DNA of 64,000 bases from Telmatospirillum sp. (GTDB lineage Bacteria > Pseudomonadota > Alphaproteobacteria > CACIAM-22H2): positions 62,001 to 126,000 of the forward strand of contig JADCGL010000018.1 of assembly GCA_020248985.1 (NCBI GenBank), in the 5' to 3' direction. The translations under genes were made by a program, and so were the position numbers. This document shows, piece by piece, positions 51,554-59,011 of this stretch. How positions within the stretch are numbered: the stretch's first letter is position 1; every line of letters starts with the position of its first letter. Below the pieces are notes generated by a model. That model was not told where the DNA came from and did no database searches. It saw only the letters and a program-made list of their open reading frames with translations.

Positions 51554-54500
51554 ATGACGCTCAACGTGGCACTGCACCACCGCACGGCCTACAAATACGA
51601 CCGTCAGATCGCCCTTGGGCCCCAAGTGGTGCGCCTGCGCCCGGCCCCGCACAGCCGCACGCCGGTGCTCGCCTATTCGCTGAAGATTTCGCCCGAGCCG
51701 CATTTCCTCAATTGGCAGCAGGATCCGCACGGCAATTGGCTCGCACGCCTCGTTTTCCCCGAAAAGACCGACCATTTCACGGTCGATGTCGATCTCGTCG
51801 CCGACATGGCGGTGCAGAATCCATTCGACTTTTTCCTCGAGCCCTACGCGCAGAAATTTCCGTTCAAGTACGAAGACGGGCTGCTCGAAGATCTCGCCCC
51901 CTTCATGAAGCCCGACAAAGCGGGCCCGATGCTCGCGCAGTGGCTTGCCAAGGTGCCGCGCGCAGAAACCGTCACGATCGATTTCCTCGTGGCGCTCAAC
52001 CAGCGGCTGCAGAAAGATATCGGCTACATCATCCGCCTCGAGCCCGGCGTGCAGGATTGCGAGACCACGCTCACGCGCGCCAAGGGCTCGTGCCGCGACA
52101 CGGGCTGGCTGTTCGTGCAGATCCTGCGCCATCTCGGGTTGGCGGCCCGCTTCGTGTCGGGCTATCTGATCCAGCTCGTCGCCGACCAGAAGGCGCTCGA
52201 CGGGCCTTCGGGCACCGAGGTCGATTTCACCGATCTGCATGCGTGGACGGAAGTGTATCTGCCGGGGGCCGGCTGGATCGGGTTCGATCCGACCTCGGGC
52301 CTGATGACCGGCGAAGGCCATATTCCGCTCGCAGCGACACCCGCCCCGCAATCGGCCGCCCCCGTCGAAGGCCTCATCGAGAAGGCCGAAGTCGAATTCG
52401 GCCACGAGATGAAAGTCACGCGCATTGCGGAATCCGCGCGCACGACGAAGCCCTACGACGAGGCGGCATGGGCGCGCATCGAAGCGCTCGGCCACCATGT
52501 CGACACGCATCTTGCGCGCGGCGACGTTCGCCTCACGATGGGCGGCGAACCCACCTTCGTGTCGATCGACGACATGGACGGGCCCGAATGGAACACGGCA
52601 GCACTCGGGCCCACCAAGCGGCGGCTCGCGGGCCAGCTTCTGAAGCGCTTGCGCAAAATCTGGTCGCCGGGCGCTTTGCTGCATTACGGCCAGGGCAAAT
52701 GGTATCCGGGCGAGCAATTGCCGCGCTGGGCGCTCGGGTGCTTCTGGCGCAAGGACGGCGAGCCGATCTGGCGCGATCCGGCTTTGCAGGCCGACGATTC
52801 GCTGAAGACGAACGTGGGCTTCGACCATGCCGAGCGTTTTGCCCAGCGCCTGTGCGAGCGCCTCGGTATTCCGCCGATCTTCGCCCAGCGCGCCTACGAG
52901 GATGCCTGGTACTATCTGTGGCGCGAGCAGCGCCTGCCGGTGAATGTCGATCCGCTCAAATCCAATCTGAAAGACGCCGAAGAGCGTGCGCGCCTCGCGC
53001 GCGTCTTCGAGCAGGGCCTCGACAGCCCGGTCGGCATGGCCTTGCCGATCACGCGCGGCTGGCAAGGCGGCCCGCGCAAATGGACGAGCGGCTTCTGGTT
53101 CGTGCGGCCGCAGCACATGTTCTTGATCCCCGGCGATTCGCCGATGGGCCTGCGCCTGCCGCTCGACAGCCTGCCGTGGTCGGCCCCCGGCGACTATCCC
53201 TACCATTGGGAGCGCGACCCGTTCGAAACGCTGCCGCCTTTGCCCAAGCGCGATCCGCGCGAGCGCGCGTTGCAAGTGGGCGGGGCGCCCGCGCGCACGA
53301 CCTCGGGGACCGGCATCGGGCCGCAGGGCCAGCCGATGCCCGACCGTCAGGCCATCGAAGAGCTGCGCAAGCGCGAACGCTCCTCCTTGCGTCCGCAGCA
53401 ATCGGCGACCGGCATGGTGCGCACGGCCTTGTGCGTCGAGCCGCGCGACGGCCTGCTGCACATCTTCATGCCGCCAGTCCCCACGATCGAAGACTATCTC
53501 GATCTCGTGGCGCATATCGAGGACACGGCCAAGGATCTCGCCCAGCCGATCTTGATCGAAGGCTATCCGCCGCCGAGCGATCCGCGCGTGGCCCATTTCT
53601 CTGTCACGCCCGACCCCGGCGTGATCGAGGTCAACGTGCATCCGGCGGAAAACTGGGGCGAGCTCGTCGACCGCACGGTTTCGCTCTACGAAGAGGCGCG
53701 CCAGACGCGGCTCGGCACCGAGAAATTCATGCTCGACGGCCGCCATGTCGGCACGGGCGGCGGCAACCATTTCGTGCTCGGCGGCCAGACGCCGTCGCAG
53801 TCGCCGTGGCTGCGCAGGCCCGACCTGTTGGGCTCGATGCTGCGCTTCTGGCACAACCATCCGGCGCTTTCGTATCTGTTCTCGGGGCTTTTCATCGGCC
53901 CCACCTCGCAGCATCCGCGCATCGACGAGGCGCGCAAAGACCAGGTGCACGAGCTCGAACTCGCCCTCTCGCAGCTGCCGGCCAAGGATACGGCCGGCAT
54001 CGCGCCGTGGCTCGTGGACCGCATCCTGCGCAACGTGCTCGTGGACGTGACCGGCAACACGCACCGCACCGAGTTCTGCATCGACAAGCTCTATTCGCCC
54101 GACAATGCCGGCGGCCGGCGCGGGCTCGTGGAGCTGCGCGCCTTCGAAATGCCGCCGCATGCGCGCATGAGCCTCGTGCAGCAGCTTCTGCTGCGCAGCC
54201 TCGTCGCGCATTTCTGGGAGCAGCCCTACACGCACAAGCTCGTGCGCTGGGGCAACACCGTGCACGACAAATTCATGCTGCCGCATTTCGTGGCCGAAGA
54301 CATGGTCGACGTGCTGCAGACCCTGCGCGAAGCGGGCTACGCCTTCGAAGATTCGTGGTTCGAGCCGCATTGGGAATTCCGCTTCCCCAAGCTCGGCAGC
54401 GTGGCCTATCGCGGCGTGGATCTCGAACTGCGCCACGCGCTCGAACCCTGGCACGTGCTGGGCGAAGAGGCGGGGGCGGGCGGCACCGTGCGCTACGTGG

Positions 54501-54940
54501 ACAGCTCGCTCGAGCGGCTGCAGGTGCGCGTGCGCAATCTCGTCGACACGCGCCACATGCTGGCGTGCAACGGCGTGCGGGTCCCCCTGCATCCGACGGG
54601 CGTGGAGGGCGAATACGTGGCGGGCGTGCGGTTCCGCGCATGGGATCCGGCCTCGGCGCTGCACCCGACCGTCGGCGTGCATGCCCCGCTCGTGTTCGAT
54701 CTGGTCGATGGCTGGAGCAAGCGCTCGATCGGCGGCTGCACCTACCATGTGGCGCATCCGGGCGGTCGCAACTACGACCGCTTCCCGGTCAACGCCAACG
54801 AGGCCGAAGCGCGCCGCCGCACGCGCTTCTTCGGGATCGGACATTCGCCGGGTTCGCTGATACCGCAAGCCCCCTCCGTCGATCCGGATTTCCCGCTGAC
54901 CCTTGACCTGCGCCGCACGGCCCCGCCAAGCTTGAGCTGA
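51554..54940 (+). CDS. Transglutaminase-DUF2126 large protein
   Basis: 1128 aa. N-terminal bacterial transglutaminase-like part (about 1-290) with Cys180 (KGSCRDTGW), His229 (DLHAWTEV) and Asp245 (FDPTSG), the papain-type triad. The rest (about 330-1128) is the DUF2126 region, with TMGGEPTFVSIDD, HYGQGKWYPGEQLPRW, and GTGGGNHFVLGG, features of a glutamine-synthetase-like carboxylate-amine ligase fold. Such proteins occur with ATP-grasp/alpha-E proteins as predicted peptide-modifying systems. It starts the three-gene operon; no signal peptide. Confidence 0.9.
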   Translation: MTLNVALHHRTAYKYDRQIALGPQVVRLRPAPHSRTPVLAYSLKISPEPHFLNWQQDPHGNWLARLVFPEKTDHFTVDVDLVADMAVQNPFDFFLEPYAQKFPFKYEDGLLEDLAPFMKPDKAGPMLAQWLAKVPRAETVTIDFLVALNQRLQKDIGYIIRLEPGVQDCETTLTRAKGSCRDTGWLFVQILRHLGLAARFVSGYLIQLVADQKALDGPSGTEVDFTDLHAWTEVYLPGAGWIGFDPTSGLMTGEGHIPLAATPAPQSAAPVEGLIEKAEVEFGHEMKVTRIAESARTTKPYDEAAWARIEALGHHVDTHLARGDVRLTMGGEPTFVSIDDMDGPEWNTAALGPTKRRLAGQLLKRLRKIWSPGALLHYGQGKWYPGEQLPRWALGCFWRKDGEPIWRDPALQADDSLKTNVGFDHAERFAQRLCERLGIPPIFAQRAYEDAWYYLWREQRLPVNVDPLKSNLKDAEERARLARVFEQGLDSPVGMALPITRGWQGGPRKWTSGFWFVRPQHMFLIPGDSPMGLRLPLDSLPWSAPGDYPYHWERDPFETLPPLPKRDPRERALQVGGAPARTTSGTGIGPQGQPMPDRQAIEELRKRERSSLRPQQSATGMVRTALCVEPRDGLLHIFMPPVPTIEDYLDLVAHIEDTAKDLAQPILIEGYPPPSDPRVAHFSVTPDPGVIEVNVHPAENWGELVDRTVSLYEEARQTRLGTEKFMLDGRHVGTGGGNHFVLGGQTPSQSPWLRRPDLLGSMLRFWHNHPALSYLFSGLFIGPTSQHPRIDEARKDQVHELELALSQLPAKDTAGIAPWLVDRILRNVLVDVTGNTHRTEFCIDKLYSPDNAGGRRGLVELRAFEMPPHARMSLVQQLLLRSLVAHFWEQPYTHKLVRWGNTVHDKFMLPHFVAEDMVDVLQTLREAGYAFEDSWFEPHWEFRFPKLGSVAYRGVDLELRHALEPWHVLGEEAGAGGTVRYVDSSLERLQVRVRNLVDTRHMLACNGVRVPLHPTGVEGEYVAGVRFRAWDPASALHPTVGVHAPLVFDLVDGWSKRSIGGCTYHVAHPGGRNYDRFPVNANEAEARRRTRFFGIGHSPGSLIPQAPSVDPDFPLTLDLRRTAPPSLS

Positions 54941-54966
54941 ACCGACGGAGTCCCGCCAAGGCGCGC

Positions 54967-57516
54967 ATGGAAGACCTACGTCTCAATCGTGCCGCACCGT
55001 CCGATGCGGACGCGACAGCCCCGCCATTCGACGAAATGGTCACCGGGGCGGGGCAGATTCGCAGCCACTGGCAGGCCCTGATGGGCGCCTTGCGCACGCT
55101 CGCACCCGGGGCGATGGCCGAGCGCATGGAGCGCGCGCGCCGCCAGTACGACGAAAACGGCGTCACCTACAATGTGTTCGCCGAATCGCGCCAGCCGCAG
55201 CGCCCGTGGCAGTTCGATCTCATTCCGCTCCCCGTGCCGGCGGAGGAATGGCGCGACATCGAAAAGGGCCTCGTGCAGCGCGCCAATCTGCTGGAGCGCA
55301 TCATTGCCGACGTCTACGGCCCGCAATCGCTGATCCGCGAGCGGCTGATGCCGCCGGCGCTCGTGCAAGCCAACCCCGCCTTCCTGCGCGCCTGCCACGG
55401 CATCAAGCCCGCCAACGGGGCACCCCATCTGCATTTCTACGCCGCCGACATTGCGCGCGGGCGCGACGGGCGCTGGCGCGTGTGCGCCGACCGCGTCAAC
55501 GCGCCGTCGGGGGCGGGCTACGCGCTCGAAAACCGCAACGTGCTGATGCGCACGCTGCCGGAGTTTTTCCAGTCCGCCAATGTGCGCAGGCTCACGCCGT
55601 TCTTCGAATTGTGGCAGACGGCGCTGGCCCAGCTCGCCCCGCGCCAGCGCGAAAATCCGCGCATCGTGCTGCTCACGCCCGGCCCCTACAGCGAGACCTA
55701 TTTCGAGCATGTGTATCTCGCCCGCCAACTCGGCCTCACGCTGGCCGAGGGGGCTGACCTCACCGTGCGCAACGCCAAGCTCTATCTGAAGACGCTGGGC
55801 GGTTTGCAGCAGGTCGATGTCGTGCTGCGCCGCCTCGACGAAGACTATTGCGATCCGGTCGAGCTGCGGCCGGAATCCGCGATCGGCGTGGCCGGTCTCG
55901 TCGATGCGGTGCGCGCGGGCAACGTCACGATCGCCAACGCGCTCGGGGCGGGCGTGGTCGAAACGCCCGCGATGATGCCGTTCCTGCCGGGTCTTGCCAA
56001 ACATCTGCTGGGCGAAGAGCTCGAGATGCCGTCGGTCGAGACCTGGTGGCTCGGCCAGCGCGCCGTGCTCGAAGAAGTCGCCGGGCGGCTCGACGACTAC
56101 GTGATACGCCCGTGTTTCGCGGGCGACATGCTTGAAGCCTCGGTCGTCGGCGCGCAACTCGATGCGCCCCGCCGCCGCCATCTGCTCGAGCGGCTGCGCG
56201 CGGCCCCGCATCGCTACGTGGCGCAAGCGCGCATGCACAAATCGGCGATGCCGGTGTGGACGCAGAACGGCCTTGTGCCGCGCCCGCTCTTGATGCGCTG
56301 TTTCCTCATCCGCCACGAAGGCGGCTACGTGCCGATGCCGGGCGCGATGACGCGCGTCGCTGCCGACGACAACGGCTTCGACATTTCCATGCAGCGCGGC
56401 GGGGCCGCCAAAGACACGTGGATCATCCAGCACGAGCACGCGCCCATCGTTGTGCGCCCGCGCGCGTCTGCCGTGCGCGAGCCGCTGCGCCGCTCGGCGG
56501 GCGAATTGCAGAGTCGGCTTGCCGACAATCTGTTCTGGCTCGGCCGCTACACCGAGCGCTTGGACAATGCCGCGCGCCTGATGCGCGCGTGCCTCGTGCG
56601 GGCCCCCGCCGGCGGCAGTTCGGCGCGCGAAATCGCCGAGTTCCAGGTGCTGGCCGGCATGCTCGCCGCGCGTGGCCTCATCGAGCGGCCGTTCGGCGGC
56701 CTGCCGGACGGGCGCGCCATGGCCGAAGCGCTCGGCCATGCGTGCGGACCCGAAGGCGGCTTGGCGCATCTCTTTCAAGCTTTGCAGCGCATCGCACCCA
56801 CGGTGCGCGATCGGCTTTCGGCCGACATGTGGAACGTCGTCAACGAGCAGGTGCGCGACGCGCGGTTGCGCTTCGAAAGCCAGCCCGGCGACCTCGACCG
56901 GCTGCTCGAAGGCATGGACTACACGATCGGCGTGTGCGCGGCGTTCCACGGCATGGCGGCCGAGAACATGACGCACGGCTCGGGCTGGCGCTTCCTCGAT
57001 CTCGGCCAGCGCATCGAGCGCGCCTCGCACGGCGTGTCGGTGGTGCACGACGTGTTTGCGGCCTCGGGGCAAGGGGCCGAGCCGTGGCTGCGGCTGCTCC
57101 TTGAAGTGAGCGACAGTGCCATCACCTACCGCACGCGCTACATGGCGGCCGTGCAGCCGGCCCCCGTGCTCGATCTGGTGCTGTGCGACGAGACGAACCC
57201 GCGCGCGATCGCCTACCAGCTGCGCCAGATCGAAACGCATCTGTGCGAGCTCGTGCAGCGCGACGTGCGCGCCTATTCCCAGCCCGAGCAGCGCATCGCG
57301 CGCGCCGTGCTGGCCGGCATCGAACTCTTCGACGTCGAGCGCGTCGGCTCCACCTTCGACCGCGCGGCGATGGCGGCACTCGAAACGCTGCTCGGCGACA
57401 CGCGCGCGCGCCTTTCCGATCTTTCCGAGGCGATCACGCGCGCCTATTTCAGCCACGTCAAAACCGCCCAGTCGATCGGCTACGAGATCGGCCCTGCGGC
57501 GGAGCCGCGCCCATGA
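54967..57516 (+). CDS. Circularly permuted ATP-grasp and alpha-E domain fusion
   Basis: 849 aa. The N-terminal about 500 residues are the DUF404/DUF407 circularly permuted ATP-grasp (GVTYNVFAES, LLTPGPYSETYFEHVYLA, ALGAGVVETPAMMPFLPG). The C-terminal about 330 are the helical alpha-E domain (DUF403: LADNLFWLGRYTERLDNAARLMR, and LDLGQRIERASH). In many genomes these are two genes. It probably forms an amide bond on an unknown substrate. It lies 26 bp after the DUF2126 gene. Its last codons are duplicated at the junction with the next gene. Confidence 0.9.
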   Translation: MEDLRLNRAAPSDADATAPPFDEMVTGAGQIRSHWQALMGALRTLAPGAMAERMERARRQYDENGVTYNVFAESRQPQRPWQFDLIPLPVPAEEWRDIEKGLVQRANLLERIIADVYGPQSLIRERLMPPALVQANPAFLRACHGIKPANGAPHLHFYAADIARGRDGRWRVCADRVNAPSGAGYALENRNVLMRTLPEFFQSANVRRLTPFFELWQTALAQLAPRQRENPRIVLLTPGPYSETYFEHVYLARQLGLTLAEGADLTVRNAKLYLKTLGGLQQVDVVLRRLDEDYCDPVELRPESAIGVAGLVDAVRAGNVTIANALGAGVVETPAMMPFLPGLAKHLLGEELEMPSVETWWLGQRAVLEEVAGRLDDYVIRPCFAGDMLEASVVGAQLDAPRRRHLLERLRAAPHRYVAQARMHKSAMPVWTQNGLVPRPLLMRCFLIRHEGGYVPMPGAMTRVAADDNGFDISMQRGGAAKDTWIIQHEHAPIVVRPRASAVREPLRRSAGELQSRLADNLFWLGRYTERLDNAARLMRACLVRAPAGGSSAREIAEFQVLAGMLAARGLIERPFGGLPDGRAMAEALGHACGPEGGLAHLFQALQRIAPTVRDRLSADMWNVVNEQVRDARLRFESQPGDLDRLLEGMDYTIGVCAAFHGMAAENMTHGSGWRFLDLGQRIERASHGVSVVHDVFAASGQGAEPWLRLLLEVSDSAITYRTRYMAAVQPAPVLDLVLCDETNPRAIAYQLRQIETHLCELVQRDVRAYSQPEQRIARAVLAGIELFDVERVGSTFDRAAMAALETLLGDTRARLSDLSEAITRAYFSHVKTAQSIGYEIGPAAEPRP

Positions 57517-57547
57517 TCCCCCGAGCGGCGGAGCCGCGCCCATGATC
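57496..57547 (+). repeat. 29-bp tandem duplication at gene junction
   Basis: GCGGCGGAGCCGCGCCCATG plus ATC occurs at 57496-57518 and again at 57525-57547 (23 identical bases, 29 bp apart). Each copy contains an ATGA. The first is the stop of the ATP-grasp gene with an ATG at 57513 that opens a 10-codon frame (MIPRAAEPRP) ending in the second ATGA, which starts the transglutaminase at 57542. Confidence 0.85.
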
Positions 57548-58432
57548 TACGATGTCGTGCACCGCACCACCTACCGCTACGAAGAGCCCGTCGATCTTTC
57601 GTACCACGTGATGCGCGTGCTGCCGCGCGTGCTGCCCACCCAGCGCATCCTGCGCGCGGGCACGATCGTCACACCCGCCCCCGTGCGCGTGCAGGACGGC
57701 ATCGACTATTTCGGCAATGCCGTCACGCACATGTCGCTCGAAGAGCCGCACGCCGAGCTCGTCGTCGATGCGCGTTCGCTTGTGGAGGTGCGCGCAGCCC
57801 CCGTGCCCGACGCGAACGCGACGCCGGCCTGGGAGGTCGTGCGCGACGCGCTCGACGGCGGCGGCCTGCCGATCGAGACGCACGCGGTCGAATTCGTACG
57901 CGCCTCGCCGATGGCCGCCATCGACGATTCGGTGCGCGACTATGCGGCCGCCTCCTTCCAGCCGGGGGCGCCGCTGCTCGCGTGTCTGCTCGATCTCAAC
58001 AAGCGCATCCGCAACGATTTCACGTTCGATCCGCGCGCGACGAACGTCGCCACGCCGGTCGGCGACGTCATGCAGATGCGCCGCGGCGTGTGCCAGGATT
58101 TCGCGCATGTGATGATTGCGAGCGTGCGCGCCATGGGCCTCGCGGCCCGCTACGTGTCGGGCTATATCCGCACCTACGCGCCGCAAGGGCAGATCCGCCG
58201 CCAAGGGGCGGATGCGAGCCACGCCTGGATCTCGGCCTTCGTGCCGGGGGCGGGCTGGATCGACCTCGATCCGACGAACGATCTCGTCGTCGGCGAAGAG
58301 CATGTGGTGCTCGGCTGGGGCCGCGACTACGGCGACATCGCCCCCATTCGCGGCGTCATTCTGGGCGGCGGCGCGCATCGGCTCGACGTTTCGGTCGACC
58401 TAAAGCCCGTTTCGGACGAAGACCAAGCATAG
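57542..58432 (+). CDS. Transglutaminase-like protease/ligase
   Basis: 296 aa. An N-terminal beta domain (YDVVHRTTYRYEEPVDLSYH) is followed by the catalytic core with Cys184 (RRGVCQDFAH), His228 (ADASHAWIS) and Asp243 (LDPTND). It is the stand-alone transglutaminase usually found with DUF2126 and alpha-E proteins. It may cut or link the product of the module. Its last 33 bp overlap the convergent DUF938 gene. No signal peptide. Confidence 0.9.
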   Translation: MIYDVVHRTTYRYEEPVDLSYHVMRVLPRVLPTQRILRAGTIVTPAPVRVQDGIDYFGNAVTHMSLEEPHAELVVDARSLVEVRAAPVPDANATPAWEVVRDALDGGGLPIETHAVEFVRASPMAAIDDSVRDYAAASFQPGAPLLACLLDLNKRIRNDFTFDPRATNVATPVGDVMQMRRGVCQDFAHVMIASVRAMGLAARYVSGYIRTYAPQGQIRRQGADASHAWISAFVPGAGWIDLDPTNDLVVGEEHVVLGWGRDYGDIAPIRGVILGGGAHRLDVSVDLKPVSDEDQA

Positions 58433-59011
58433 ATTGTTGGCCGGCATCGCGACGCGCTGCGGGGCATCGAACCCTGCGGCGGCCGCGGCGATATCGGCAA
58501 GGCGGCGAATGCCCCAGGCCGGATTGCGCGCGCGCAGATCGGCGTCGAACGCCAGATTGGAGGCGGCCGTGGGCACGCCGTCTTCGAAATAGGGGCCGTA
58601 CAGCACCAGCACGCCGCGTGGCGAAAGCGTGCGTTTGGCGCCCGCCAGCAGTCCCAATGCCGCTTGCCAGGGGGCGATATGCACCATATTGGCGCAGAAG
58701 ATCGCATCGCACGCTGCGATGGGCCAGTGTGCGGCGGTCGTGTCGAGTTCGATCGGCGCTTTCAGGTTCGCAAGGCCGCTGTCTTCGCGATAGGCGGCGA
58801 TCGAAGCGCGGTTGGCCGCATCGGGATCGCTCGGCTGCCAAACGAGCCGCGGCAAGGCTTGCGCCATGAAAACCGCGTGCTCGCCGGTTCCCGACGCAAT
58901 CTCGAGCAGATGTTCGGCGTGCGGCGGCAAATGCTGTTGCAGCGCCGCCAGGATCGGTTCGCGGTTGCGAAAAGCGGCAGGCGACGAGCGGCGCGGATCG
59001 GGCGGCGTCAT
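58400..59011 (-). CDS. DUF938 SAM-dependent methyltransferase
   Basis: 203 aa. The start RRSSPAAFRNREPILAAL and EIASGTGEHAVFMAQALP, then CANMVHIAPWQAALGLLAGA and YGPYFEDGVPT, are the DUF938 signature; the glycine-rich block binds SAM. Substrate unknown. Its ATG overlaps the histidine kinase stop by 4 bp. Its C-terminus overlaps the opposite transglutaminase gene. Confidence 0.9.
   Translation of the reverse strand: MTPPDPRRSSPAAFRNREPILAALQQHLPPHAEHLLEIASGTGEHAVFMAQALPRLVWQPSDPDAANRASIAAYREDSGLANLKAPIELDTTAAHWPIAACDAIFCANMVHIAPWQAALGLLAGAKRTLSPRGVLVLYGPYFEDGVPTAASNLAFDADLRARNPAWGIRRLADIAAAAAGFDAPQRVAMPANNLCLVFVRNGL

Noticed and set aside
50195-54868. Open frame of about 1557 codons on the minus strand through the transglutaminase-DUF2126 gene
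   Set aside because: Only its last 416 codons (the MFS transporter) have family features. The rest is antisense to a well-supported gene and has the Arg/His-rich composition typical of GC-rich shadow frames.
51457-54906. Second long plus-strand frame of about 1149 codons overlapping the DUF2126 gene
   Set aside because: Composition is Arg/Ala/Pro rich without motifs; the real gene is in the other frame with complete catalytic residues.
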